Assembly (NCBI RefSeq): GCF_000348725.1
Contig: NC_020813.1
Coordinates: 1,960,248 to 2,024,247, forward strand
DNA from: Pseudobdellovibrio exovorus JSS
GTDB taxonomy: Bacteria > Bdellovibrionota > Bdellovibrionia > Bdellovibrionales > Bdellovibrionaceae
Reading direction: 5' to 3'
DNA length: 64,000 nt
The notes beneath the pieces are model-generated. The model ran no database searches and was not told where the DNA came from. It saw only the letters and a list, made by a program, of their open reading frames with translations. Positions 41,873 through 50,449 of this stretch are shown here, in pieces. The position numbers and the translations under genes were made by a program. The number at the start of each line of letters is the position of its first letter. Within the stretch, counting starts at the first letter, position 1.

Positions 41873-43330
41873 TCACGTATTGACCTGAAAGTCAGGTTGG
41901 TGATCTTTAGGAGCTTTATAAATGCAAATCTTGTCTCCGCCTTTAGTTATAATAAAATCTAAAGCTTTGCGAGCTGAATCATTTAGACTTTCTGCTGTCT
42001 TAGTTAACGAAGGATATTCGCTAATACCTTGGCTGACAGTTACAACAAAACCCGCCTTAGAAAAACTTTCGCCTTTTAGGCGCTGACGTAATCGATCTGC
42101 ACGCAAAGCTGCGCCTTTTCTATTACAGTTGATCAGCACCAAAGAAAATTCATTTTCGGCTGTTCGACAAATGTAATCTGGTAAACGGCTGGTTTGTTTA
42201 ATGACATCAGCCACCTTTTTGATGATCTCGTCACAGAAAGCTTTGCCATGACTGACTTCAATTTCGCGAAAGATATCAATCGCGACTTTAACTACAGAAA
42301 TAGGAGCAAATGTTCTTTTCGATCTATCGATTTCTTTATCTAAAATTCTTTTATAAAAAAGCTGATTGTAAAATCCAGTCAAAGGATCTTCCACATCTAG
42401 ATTTTGCGGCTGAGCTTCTAGGGTGATCAAATTGTACACCAAACTCATAAGTGAAAAATCTTCCGCTACCTCTGCAGAAATATCTTGAGGCGTGATCAGC
42501 AGGCCTTCAATTTCATTCTTTAAAAGTAATGGCATAACTTTCAGTGTATCCACACCCCATTTGGCTTTTATATATTGCAAAAAGCTTTCAGGATATTCAC
42601 CCAATAAAATTTTGTCGTTAAAATCTGATTGAGAGGATGGAATTTTATAAGACAGGCCTTCAACCCACTCGTCTGGCATATTCTGACTTGAAACAGAAAT
42701 GTAAGTCTGAATAGAGCTGACGTACTTTAAGAAAGCCCATGACTGACTAGCTGTCTGCCTAAAGAACATTTGAACCAGTTCTTCTTTGCTTTCAGCAGCA
42801 CGATATTCGGCTATGCGTGTTTGAAAAGGTCGAGCCTGTGGACCCATCTTCTGCTTTTCATTTTCTTCTTGCAGGTATGCCAGCTCTCCGGCTGTGCCTT
42901 TATAGGTATTGAACAGTTGTTCATTTTGGTAAAGACGATAGAGCGTTTCACAGGTCTGATCTACAGACATACAAACTTGATCTACGACGACACCTTCGGC
43001 GCGGTTAAAATACTGAACCATGTTGTAATCGCGATAGTCATTCAATTGCGATAGCACTTCTGACTCAGCTAAACAAAGCATTCGTATTTCAGAAGACGAC
43101 TCGAGTACTTTTTGGAAAACCTCAGAAAGAGGAGTCACCAAGGCCGCTTGATCCAAAACAATCACATGGGGAGCTGCACTTTGTACACGTTGAAACATCT
43201 CTTCAAAGTCCGAGAAAAAATGCACATCGTATTTCGCCATTCCAAGAGCAAACTTAAGACGACTTCCCAAATCTGCATCTTGAGAAAAAACGAAAACGCC
43301 AAATTCAGGTGCTACTTCACGGATATTCAT
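41873..43330 (-). CDS. Degenerate GGDEF protein with receiver-like and sensor-like N-terminus
   Basis: 485 residues, cytosolic. Residues 1-120 have a receiver-like order (VFVFSQDAD, HVIVLDQAA with Asp60 at the phospho-acceptor position), but the loop after it is not typical. Residues 180-305 look like a GAF-type sensor. The GGDEF domain (about 315-475) keeps the DPLTGFYN opening and VTVSQGISEYPS, but the active-site motif is AENEF (391-395). The Glu is kept while both Gly are lost, so cyclase activity is doubtful. It more likely binds a nucleotide or a partner. It overlaps the sensor gene upstream by 4 nt. Confidence 0.9.
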   Translation of the reverse strand: MNIREVAPEFGVFVFSQDADLGSRLKFALGMAKYDVHFFSDFEEMFQRVQSAAPHVIVLDQAALVTPLSEVFQKVLESSSEIRMLCLAESEVLSQLNDYRDYNMVQYFNRAEGVVVDQVCMSVDQTCETLYRLYQNEQLFNTYKGTAGELAYLQEENEKQKMGPQARPFQTRIAEYRAAESKEELVQMFFRQTASQSWAFLKYVSSIQTYISVSSQNMPDEWVEGLSYKIPSSQSDFNDKILLGEYPESFLQYIKAKWGVDTLKVMPLLLKNEIEGLLITPQDISAEVAEDFSLMSLVYNLITLEAQPQNLDVEDPLTGFYNQLFYKRILDKEIDRSKRTFAPISVVKVAIDIFREIEVSHGKAFCDEIIKKVADVIKQTSRLPDYICRTAENEFSLVLINCNRKGAALRADRLRQRLKGESFSKAGFVVTVSQGISEYPSLTKTAESLNDSARKALDFIITKGGDKICIYKAPKDHQPDFQVNT

Positions 43331-44826
43331 GATTTTTCTGGCCGCCGTACATTCACTTTAAATTCATCTACCTGAAAATTCTTTTTTTCTAATTTAAAAT
43401 TAGGCTTATCCACAGGGGCACCCATTGAAGACAAGCTGATCTTTTGTGGAGTCAGGTTTTTCGCAATAAAATCATCTTGATCAGCCACAACTGATTCTTG
43501 TGCCGGTTCGGATAAGGGTTCATTATCAAATTCATCCAAGGCCAAAGCTCTTTCAATATCAGATAGATCAATCTTTTCGTCCTGAAGAGCTAGAAATTGA
43601 TCTTCAGCCAAGTCGCGTTTGATCGTAGGTTCTTCATCCAAAATATCTTGCACGTCTGCGGGATTGGCTTCTAGTTCGTATGAAGACACTGTTGAAGACA
43701 TGGTGACCTCTTCTTCTGCCTCGTCGGCCTGACTTTCAATCGAATAAAAACCTGTCGGTGGTTTTTTGTAAGTGACAGAATCTTCTTTTACTAGAGGCAC
43801 GGGAGTTGCTGCTGCATCTTCATCCAGAATTTTCTTTACTGATGCTTTTTCTGGCATGGGAGTTTCTGCTAACTGCACAGGAGATCTGTCTAAAGTCAGC
43901 GGATTCATCATGGCCGCTTTGCCTGTCATCCGCCCCAATGTGTCTTTGTAGATTTGTTCGCGCTCTTGTTTTTTGTAGCGCTCGATACGTCTTTCTAATG
44001 GATCTAAGCTGTAGAACAGGACAGCCAACAAGATACAACCGAAACCTGCGATAACTCCGACAACCGACCACGGAACCGCAAAGCCACCGATCACTTTACT
44101 TTTCAAGGCATAGGAAATGGAAACGAGGTTAGTTCCCGCCACTTCCTCTTTAGCCACGATGTATTGCTGACCCGAAGATAGACGTGTTTCATCTGTTAAC
44201 GTGGCGATATAGTCAGGCTCTGTATGCGCGGCTAACATATTCTCAGTTGTCGCCAGTAAAGAGGTACTGCGAATTCCGCTACCTAAATCGAAAAACTTTT
44301 GGAAGTAATCAGCTGCGCCGACCACTGCCAGTTCCTGAGCGCCTGAGGTTTTAAAACGTAAAATCAAAAACTTAGAACCACCACGATCTTGAAAGAGCTG
44401 TACCAATATCGGTCGATCAGCCTGAGCGCGATTGATTGTCAGAGCTTTATCTAAGTAGGATGTATTCCAACGCTCAGCTATCGTTCCCGAGCGCGCGATC
44501 ATTTGCTGCACATGTGGCTTTCCAGAAACCATGTCCACTCTTGCGATAGCGAAGAAAGGATCTAATTGAACCCAATTGATATTGGCTTCATCCATCTGTA
44601 GCTCATACGACGAAAGCGTGTTTCGCAACTGTGAAAGCTGAGTGGCCACACCTGTTTTAAGAAGTCCTACCGAGCTTCTTAAATTGGTCTGCATCGAAAA
44701 AGCTTTTTCATCCCGAAAATAGTCGTTGAGCTTGTAAACCACTGTGGCCAACAAGATAAAAAGAACAATTGAAATTTTTAAGACAAGTCCTGTCTTATTC
44801 GATAGTTGCGTCCGTGCTTTATTCAC
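43327..44826 (-). CDS. Two-helix membrane sensor-like protein without output domain
   Basis: 499 residues. A first membrane helix (about 12-33) precedes a periplasmic domain of about 215 residues that has a Cache-like layout, then a second helix (about 250-277) and a cytosolic tail of about 220 residues rich in Asp, Glu, Pro and Lys, without HAMP, kinase, GGDEF or methyl-accepting features. It looks like a signal input half whose output protein is encoded by the overlapping degenerate GGDEF gene. The start is GTG; the ribosome site is weak. A promoter should lie in the 126 nt between this gene and nadB, but I cannot place it. Confidence 0.85.
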   Translation of the reverse strand: MNKARTQLSNKTGLVLKISIVLFILLATVVYKLNDYFRDEKAFSMQTNLRSSVGLLKTGVATQLSQLRNTLSSYELQMDEANINWVQLDPFFAIARVDMVSGKPHVQQMIARSGTIAERWNTSYLDKALTINRAQADRPILVQLFQDRGGSKFLILRFKTSGAQELAVVGAADYFQKFFDLGSGIRSTSLLATTENMLAAHTEPDYIATLTDETRLSSGQQYIVAKEEVAGTNLVSISYALKSKVIGGFAVPWSVVGVIAGFGCILLAVLFYSLDPLERRIERYKKQEREQIYKDTLGRMTGKAAMMNPLTLDRSPVQLAETPMPEKASVKKILDEDAAATPVPLVKEDSVTYKKPPTGFYSIESQADEAEEEVTMSSTVSSYELEANPADVQDILDEEPTIKRDLAEDQFLALQDEKIDLSDIERALALDEFDNEPLSEPAQESVVADQDDFIAKNLTPQKISLSSMGAPVDKPNFKLEKKNFQVDEFKVNVRRPEKS

Positions 44827-44952
44827 TCTTATATTCTAGGGTTTTTTTTACCCATGAATCAACCTTTTCAGCTAATTTAATTTTGGACAAACTGACTTTT
44901 TCGCCCTATTTTAGAAGTTCTTTTTAAGAGGCCATAGAACAAGCGATAGAAT

Positions 44953-46524
44953 ATGAAAAAAGAAACTGATGTTGTCATTATAGGCTCTGGCATCGCGGCG
45001 CTGGCTCAGGCTCTGAAGATCTCTTCAGACAAACGCGTTCTTATTTTAACAAAAGACAAAGTTCCATCGACAAATAGCTCTATGGCTCAGGGTGGAATCG
45101 CTGCCGTTGTAGACAAAGGCGATAGTTTTTCTAGCCATATTGATGACACCTTAACCGCCGGAGCTGGACTCTGCCGCGCTGAAGCGGTGCGCAATTTCGT
45201 AGAACAAGCTCCCGACCGCATCCAAGAGCTTCTGGACTGGGGAGTTAACTTCGACACGGAACTTACACGTGAAGGCGGCCACTCAGTTCGCCGCATTTTA
45301 CATCACGAAGATCAAACCGGAGCCGAAATCCACTCTAAACTTTGGCAGCAGGTTAAACAGCGTTCGAATATCAGTATTTTAGAAAATCACTTTGCCATTG
45401 ATTTGCTTGTGAACAAAAAAATTGAACAATCCTTAGTTGGCCCTACCGGCATTGTGGGAGCCTACGTTCTAGATAAAACGAGCGGCGAAGTTAAAATTAT
45501 CAAATCCACGGCCACAATCCTTGCCACCGGAGGCGCGGGTAAAGTCTATCTTTACACGTCCAATTGGAGCGGCGCCACTGGGGACGGAATCGCAATGGCT
45601 TATCGCGCGGGAGCCCGCGTTTCTAATTTAGAATTCATGCAGTTTCATCCCACATGTCTTTACCATAAGGACTCACGTAACTTTTTGATCAGTGAAGCTC
45701 TGCGCGGCGAAGGCGGCGAGCTGATTAACTCTCAAGGTGAAGCCTTTATGAAAAAGCATCACCACATGGGCTCACTGGCACCAAGGGACATTGTCGCTCG
45801 CGGTATAGATGCTGAAATGAAAAAATCAGGTGAGGCCTGCGTTTACCTTGATATGACTCATAAACCGGTAGAGTTTTTAAAATCTCACTTCCCTCATATC
45901 TACAACAAATGCCTTGAGTATGGCATTGATATGGCCACGCAACCTATACCTGTAGTTCCCGCCGCCCACTATCTCTGCGGCGGAGTTGTCACGGACATCT
46001 ATGGAAAAACTGATCTTCAAGGACTTTTTGCTATCGGTGAAACCGCGTGTACAGGGTTTCATGGAGCCAATCGTCTTGCCTCGAATTCACTGCTAGAATG
46101 CCTTACCATGGCCCATAACTGCGCTCTTCATTTACAAGAAAACTGGGCAGAATTAGAAGCGGCCACGCAACTGGTTCCCGAGCCTCAACCATGGGAGCGG
46201 CCAGAAGAAACTGACTCTGATGAAATGATCGTGATCTCGCACATGTGGGAAGAAATTCGCCGCTTGATGTGGAACTATGTCGGTATCGTGCGCTCTACAA
46301 AGCGTCTGCAACGCGCCCAACATCGCTTAAAAAATATCAAAACTGAAGTAAAAGAGTATTACTCCAACATGAAGGTTCACGCCGACATTATCGAGCTTCG
46401 CAATATCGCTATTGTTGCAGATTTGACAGTCGAGTGCGCTCTGCGCAGACACGAGTCAAGAGGCATCCACTTTTCTTTAGATTATCCAAAGACCGAAGAC
46501 CAGAGTCGAGATACCATTCTGTAA
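44953..46524 (+). CDS. nadB: L-aspartate oxidase
   Basis: 523 residues. The FAD dinucleotide-binding motif is VVIIGSGIAALAQAL at 7-21, with NSSMAQGGIAAV, RTADGTG-like GATGDGIAMAY, and LEFMQFHPT. The His-Arg active-site region is in TPxxH-like VVPAAHYLCGGV near 337 and the GHGANRLA-like FHGANRLASNSL near 364. It oxidises aspartate to iminoaspartate in NAD synthesis. NadA and NadC are not encoded here. The gene lies divergent from the long operon and is followed by a hydrolase gene. Confidence 0.95.
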   Translation: MKKETDVVIIGSGIAALAQALKISSDKRVLILTKDKVPSTNSSMAQGGIAAVVDKGDSFSSHIDDTLTAGAGLCRAEAVRNFVEQAPDRIQELLDWGVNFDTELTREGGHSVRRILHHEDQTGAEIHSKLWQQVKQRSNISILENHFAIDLLVNKKIEQSLVGPTGIVGAYVLDKTSGEVKIIKSTATILATGGAGKVYLYTSNWSGATGDGIAMAYRAGARVSNLEFMQFHPTCLYHKDSRNFLISEALRGEGGELINSQGEAFMKKHHHMGSLAPRDIVARGIDAEMKKSGEACVYLDMTHKPVEFLKSHFPHIYNKCLEYGIDMATQPIPVVPAAHYLCGGVVTDIYGKTDLQGLFAIGETACTGFHGANRLASNSLLECLTMAHNCALHLQENWAELEAATQLVPEPQPWERPEETDSDEMIVISHMWEEIRRLMWNYVGIVRSTKRLQRAQHRLKNIKTEVKEYYSNMKVHADIIELRNIAIVADLTVECALRRHESRGIHFSLDYPKTEDQSRDTIL

Positions 46525-46566
46525 GCTTATTTGACTTCATTTTGATTTAACCAGACCATAAGGCGT

Positions 46567-47415
46567 ATGTATAAACGTTCTGAATCATTTTTTAATGGCT
46601 ATGATGGCTGTAAGCTTTTTTTGCAAAAGTGGATCACCGACAACGCAAAAGGCACTGTGTTTATTACACATGGACAAGCGGAACACTCAGATTGCTACCA
46701 ACGCTTAATCAATGCTCTTGAGGGACAGGGTTGGAATTTCATCGGATGGGACCTTCGCGGCCACGGTAAATCTGAAGGCATTCGCGGTTACGCAAAAGAC
46801 TTCGATGAATATGTTCTGGATTTCAATATTTTCCTAGAACACGGCTTAAAACTGCCGGAAGTTCAGGGAAAACCTGTAGTTCTTTTGGCCCACTCGATGG
46901 GTGGCCTGATTCAAACCTGTGCTTTGACAGAAAAAACCAGCTATAGCGCCGACGCGCAGATTTTGAGTTCTCCACTTTTCGGCGTAGCCGTCGAAGTTCC
47001 TGAATGGAAAGACAAAGGCGCTGGTTTCGTAAAAGCTCTAGTTCCTAAACTCACCTTAGGTAATGAGATCAAAACTGAACAGCTGACCCGCGATATAGAT
47101 ATTATGCGCGAATATGAACAGGACACGTACAGACACAATCGTATTTCAGCTGGGGTCTATCTTGGTTTTAAACGCGAATTTAATCGCATCTTAAGCCGTG
47201 CAACTGATATCCGTATCCCAACATTGATGCACATATCAGACAATGATCCAGTTGTTTCCAGCGAAAGTGCATTGAAGTTTTTTGATGCGATTGCCTGTGA
47301 AAACAAAACTCTTAAAATATTTGAAGGCGGAAAGCATGAACTTTATAACGACACGATTCGCGTCGATGTCTATAGAGTCGTCATCGATTTCCTGAAACAA
47401 TTCGAGAAAGCTTAG
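46567..47415 (+). CDS. Alpha/beta-hydrolase, monoacylglycerol lipase/lysophospholipase type
   Basis: 282 residues. The oxyanion-hole strand is FITHGQAEHSDCY and the nucleophile elbow reads AHSMGG, so Ser is the nucleophile near 112. The acid Asp lies in HISDNDPVV and the catalytic His in EGGKHELYND. A DLRGHGKSEG segment is characteristic of this group. It likely hydrolyses lysophospholipid or monoacylglycerol; a role in handling membrane lipid is inferred. AAGGCGT is close to the ATG. A lipoprotein gene follows after 8 nt, likely on the same transcript. Confidence 0.92.
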   Translation: MYKRSESFFNGYDGCKLFLQKWITDNAKGTVFITHGQAEHSDCYQRLINALEGQGWNFIGWDLRGHGKSEGIRGYAKDFDEYVLDFNIFLEHGLKLPEVQGKPVVLLAHSMGGLIQTCALTEKTSYSADAQILSSPLFGVAVEVPEWKDKGAGFVKALVPKLTLGNEIKTEQLTRDIDIMREYEQDTYRHNRISAGVYLGFKREFNRILSRATDIRIPTLMHISDNDPVVSSESALKFFDAIACENKTLKIFEGGKHELYNDTIRVDVYRVVIDFLKQFEKA

Positions 47416-47423
47416 AGGTCCAT

Positions 47424-48023
47424 ATGCCGACTATACTGAAAACAACACTGACAGCCCTCACCCTATTTTCTTTATTTTCATGCGCTAGCCGCCTGACGCC
47501 GCAACAGGGAATTCCCGAAATATCACTTGCAGGCTATCAATCTTTAATTAATGAAAAAACACAAAGAACTGAAGTTTATGAAGGGATCTCTAACATTTTG
47601 ACGATTCAAGCCACGTGGTTAGATTCTCAAGTAACGGATGGAGCTCTTTCACATACGGCGCGTTTAGCTCAATGGAATGAACAAACCTACAAAGATGAGC
47701 GCGAAAAACGCATCAATGAAAATGCGGAAAGTACACGTTTCTTTGTTAGCTTTTTTACTCCGGAAAAAAAGTATTCTGATTTAGCCCGTTTAAAAAGCCT
47801 TTGGAAAGTCTTTCTTGAGGTTAATGGACAACGCTATGAAGGAAAAGCTGTTCGTGTAAAACAATCGTTGTCTGAGATTCAAGTGATGTACCCATTCCAC
47901 AATCGCTGGTCGACTCCGTATATCATCACATTTCCAATTGCCACAGCTTTGGTTGAAAACAAAGCTGCCACTTTAACCTTTACAGGTGCGTACGCTTCGA
48001 CTCAGCTTCATTTCGGAAAATAA
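47424..48023 (+). CDS. Small lipoprotein downstream of lipase gene
   Basis: 199 residues. The lipobox is SLFSC, with Cys20. The mature part mixes helices and strands with no recognised domain and contains no further Cys. AGAGG lies upstream of the ATG. Since it starts 8 nt after the hydrolase stop it is probably co-transcribed, and it may help or localise that enzyme, but there is no direct evidence for this. Confidence 0.8.
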   Translation: MPTILKTTLTALTLFSLFSCASRLTPQQGIPEISLAGYQSLINEKTQRTEVYEGISNILTIQATWLDSQVTDGALSHTARLAQWNEQTYKDEREKRINENAESTRFFVSFFTPEKKYSDLARLKSLWKVFLEVNGQRYEGKAVRVKQSLSEIQVMYPFHNRWSTPYIITFPIATALVENKAATLTFTGAYASTQLHFGK

Positions 48024-48047
48024 TCTGACCAACTTGACATATCTTAG

Positions 48048-48082
48048 ACCGGCCTCACCTTAAGAACATAAGGGAAGCCGGT
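48048..48082 (+). terminator. Imperfect hairpin after lipoprotein gene
   Basis: ACCGGC (48048-48053) pairs with GCCGGT (48077-48082), and an inner CCTTA/TAAGG stem is separated from it by small mismatches. A weak T tract follows. It probably ends the nadB-side transcript before the Hsp20 gene. Confidence 0.5.
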
Positions 48083-48146
48083 TTCCTTCTAAAAATTAAA
48101 TGTTTAAAACAAAAACATCAGCTTACGGGCTGCTTTAGGAGGTATT

Positions 48147-48548
48147 ATGAACGCACTTACACTATTAAATAATTTTGAACGAGAATTCGCTCATCCTTTT
48201 TTTCGCAACAATTGGCTGCGCGATTTCGACGCGGTTCCAACTCATAACTCATTACCATCTCATTTGTCATCTCAGATGACTTATAACGAGGAAAAGGCCG
48301 CATGGATGTTGACTGTCGAGTTAGCAGGCGTAACGAAAGAGAATCTAAAAATTGATACACTTGATGGCTACCTGCAAATCTCTGGCGAAAAAACTAAAGG
48401 TTTAACGCAAGGTAAATTCGAGGGTCGCTACCATCTTCCTGAGAATGTAAATCTTGATAAAGTCGAGGCTGCATTTGAAGATGGCATCTTAAACGTTGAA
48501 ATCCCGCTACTTGCAAAACAACCGGCAAAAACGATTACGATTAAGTAG
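48147..48548 (+). CDS. Hsp20/alpha-crystallin small heat-shock protein
   Basis: 133 residues. The N-terminal arm (1-40) is rich in Phe and Asn. The alpha-crystallin domain (about 45-130) holds the VELAGVTKENLKI strand, LQISGEK and the conserved AAFEDGILNVEIP motif. The C-terminal IxI motif is seen as TITIK. It is an ATP-independent holdase that binds unfolding protein. The ribosome site is near-perfect (AGGAGGT, 48137-48143), which fits strong, probably heat-induced expression. A TTGACA at 48034-48039 has no convincing -10 partner. A strong terminator follows. Confidence 0.95.
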   Translation: MNALTLLNNFEREFAHPFFRNNWLRDFDAVPTHNSLPSHLSSQMTYNEEKAAWMLTVELAGVTKENLKIDTLDGYLQISGEKTKGLTQGKFEGRYHLPENVNLDKVEAAFEDGILNVEIPLLAKQPAKTITIK

Positions 48549-48593
48549 TTCTGATCTCCTTCGATCCCTAGATATTGAATACTGAGGCCGGTG

Positions 48594-48622
48594 GGCTAAC
48601 CCGAAATGGGTTAGCCTTTTTT
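48594..48622 (+). terminator. Rho-independent terminator after the Hsp20 gene
   Basis: GGCTAACCC (48594-48602), a GAAAT loop and GGGTTAGCC (48608-48616), followed directly by six T. Confidence 0.93.
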
Positions 48623-48633
48623 ATTTTGGTCGA

Positions 48634-49377
48634 TTAGGAAAGACCCCAAGATTTTTTGATCGCATCTTCTTCTGCTTCACTCGTCACTTTTTTAAATTTA
48701 GCTGGACGACCTTTGACGACGGCTTCACATTCTCCCCAAGTGGCGTGACGTCTGAAAACCCCATTGACATAGCTTAAGTACCACGCAGAGGTAGATGAAC
48801 CACTTGAAGAATTCTTTTTCATTTCTGGTAATGGTTTTTTTTCAGGTAACTGAGTGACATCAAATAGGTAGGCGGCAGCGTTACCTTCATAAAGCTCGAT
48901 GTAGTTGTTTTTCGAAAAGGCCACGGCAATTTCATCGCAGCGTTCATTACCGGCAATACCAGAATGTCCTTTTACAAAGTTCCATTCTATCTGTCCGCTA
49001 ATTGTGGGTTTAACAGAAGCCACCGCTTGATCTAGCTCGATCCACAGATCACGATTTGAGACCTCTTCATTCGCAGCATTTTTCCAGCCCCGCTTTTTCC
49101 ATCCGTGAATCCACTGTGTGATCCCACGAATGACATAGACCGAGTCTGTAAAAACTTGAATGCTTTCAATTTTCTGTTGAGTCGCCAAAATACGCGAATA
49201 GTTCAAAGCGGCAATAACGGCAGACATCTCCATGCGGTTATTAGTCGTTGCAGGATGGCCGCCACCTAACTCTTTTACTACTGACTGTTCTAAAATCACA
49301 ATACTGCCCCAGCCACCCGGGCCAGGATTTCCTGAACAAGCGCCGTCACAGTAAATCACAATTGAATTAGTTTTCAT
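48634..49377 (-). CDS. rnhA: Ribonuclease HI with C-terminal hybrid-binding domain
   Basis: 247 residues. Residues 1-155 are RNase HI with all four acidic metal ligands: Asp11 in CDGACSGNP, Glu50 in NRMEMSAV, Asp78 in FTDSVYVI and Asp148 in NERCDEI. After a Ser-rich linker, residues 198-245 match the hybrid-binding (viroplasmin-like) domain, with Tyr-x-Gly and Thr-Trp-x-Glu-Cys followed by Gly and Lys-Phe-Lys-Lys. This domain normally sits at the N-terminus. The ATG at 49377 gives the usual start to the first strand; upstream TTG and ATG starts would add 18 and 13 residues. It removes RNA from RNA:DNA hybrids. Confidence 0.93.
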   Translation of the reverse strand: MKTNSIVIYCDGACSGNPGPGGWGSIVILEQSVVKELGGGHPATTNNRMEMSAVIAALNYSRILATQQKIESIQVFTDSVYVIRGITQWIHGWKKRGWKNAANEEVSNRDLWIELDQAVASVKPTISGQIEWNFVKGHSGIAGNERCDEIAVAFSKNNYIELYEGNAAAYLFDVTQLPEKKPLPEMKKNSSSGSSTSAWYLSYVNGVFRRHATWGECEAVVKGRPAKFKKVTSEAEEDAIKKSWGLS

Positions 49378-49506
49378 AAAGTTAGCCTGCCACAGAAATA
49401 CAGATGAGGCACTCATTATCCCAAACTTCAATCGGAGTAAAAACTTGGTATGGTCTTCGCTTACAGTACTTCAGAACCCAAAACTGAAGGATGAAAAGCG
49501 CTTTAA

Positions 49507-50424
49507 ATGAAGATGAAAGCTACAATTTCCCTATTTTGTTGCACTGTCTTATTGTTAGCCAGCACGGCTATGGCTTCGTCCGTGGTTCCATCCGTAGTTT
49601 CAACTGCGGCTTCAAAAGCGCCGTCAACAACAGCTAGTGCAAAAACTCAATCAAAAACAAAAGTCAGTGCTCCAGCAGCGGCGACTCCTACTACTTTTGG
49701 TTTATTAGCGACAGCCACTCGCAGTACAAGTTTAGTGGATTTTCAAGATGGCTCTAAAAGCGATAGTGTCGATTATCTTTTCCGTCCTTCAGGGCGTTTT
49801 TCTTTTGGAACAGTTTCTCTTTCTATTGGTTACTCGCAGGATTTACGAGACGATACGGAAAGAGCCGCAGATTGGTCAGATGCTTCTATTGCGTGGGCTC
49901 TAAATCCTACAAAACTCAAATGGTCTAACAAAGAACAAAATGCACGTCTAACGTACTCGTTAAGCGCAATCATTCCCGTTTCAAAAAATTCTCGTATCCG
50001 CGATCAATTGCAAACATCCGTTAGTGGAAGCTTAGGGTTTGGTGTTTCTCCTGTAGATGATGGCTTTTCCTATGGTGCCCGCGTTTCATTTGGCAGAAAC
50101 TTTCATGCTTATTCCGAAAATATTAATGGCTCTGTTCTAAATCAGTACTCATCAAATCAAAGCCTCAATGCGGGATACACCTACGGGAATTGGGACCTTT
50201 CCTTATCTTTTACAAATATGGCCCGTTGGTCATATCAGGGTAATGTTCGTAGTTCTTTCGACTTGTCAGAAGAACTGACGTATTCATTTAATAAGAATTT
50301 TTCTTTAGCGGTTGGACACACGAATAGCGGTTCGAATTTGAAACCAAATGGTGTGGACACAAATATTAGTCTTTTTAACGAAAACAGTTCCATAGTTTAC
50401 GCGACGCTAGGGGTAGCCTACTAA
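49507..50424 (+). CDS. Exported barrel-type outer-membrane protein
   Basis: 305 residues. A signal peptide (TAMA-SSV) is followed by a Ser/Ala/Thr/Lys-rich linker to about residue 60 and then by repeated strand-like segments with alternate aromatic residues, ending in Tyr. This fits a beta-barrel of perhaps ten to twelve strands. No family is recognised. The next gene, encoding a large lipoprotein metalloprotease, starts 25 nt downstream, so they are probably co-expressed at the cell surface. Confidence 0.75.
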   Translation: MKMKATISLFCCTVLLLASTAMASSVVPSVVSTAASKAPSTTASAKTQSKTKVSAPAAATPTTFGLLATATRSTSLVDFQDGSKSDSVDYLFRPSGRFSFGTVSLSIGYSQDLRDDTERAADWSDASIAWALNPTKLKWSNKEQNARLTYSLSAIIPVSKNSRIRDQLQTSVSGSLGFGVSPVDDGFSYGARVSFGRNFHAYSENINGSVLNQYSSNQSLNAGYTYGNWDLSLSFTNMARWSYQGNVRSSFDLSEELTYSFNKNFSLAVGHTNSGSNLKPNGVDTNISLFNENSSIVYATLGVAY

Positions 50425-50449
50425 GCTACTGCATAGCAAAGGAGTATGT

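Noticed and set aside
48034-48065. TTGACA with TTAAGA as an Hsp20 promoter.
   Set aside because: The spacer would be 20 bp and the -10 match is poor; it is not a heat-shock consensus either.
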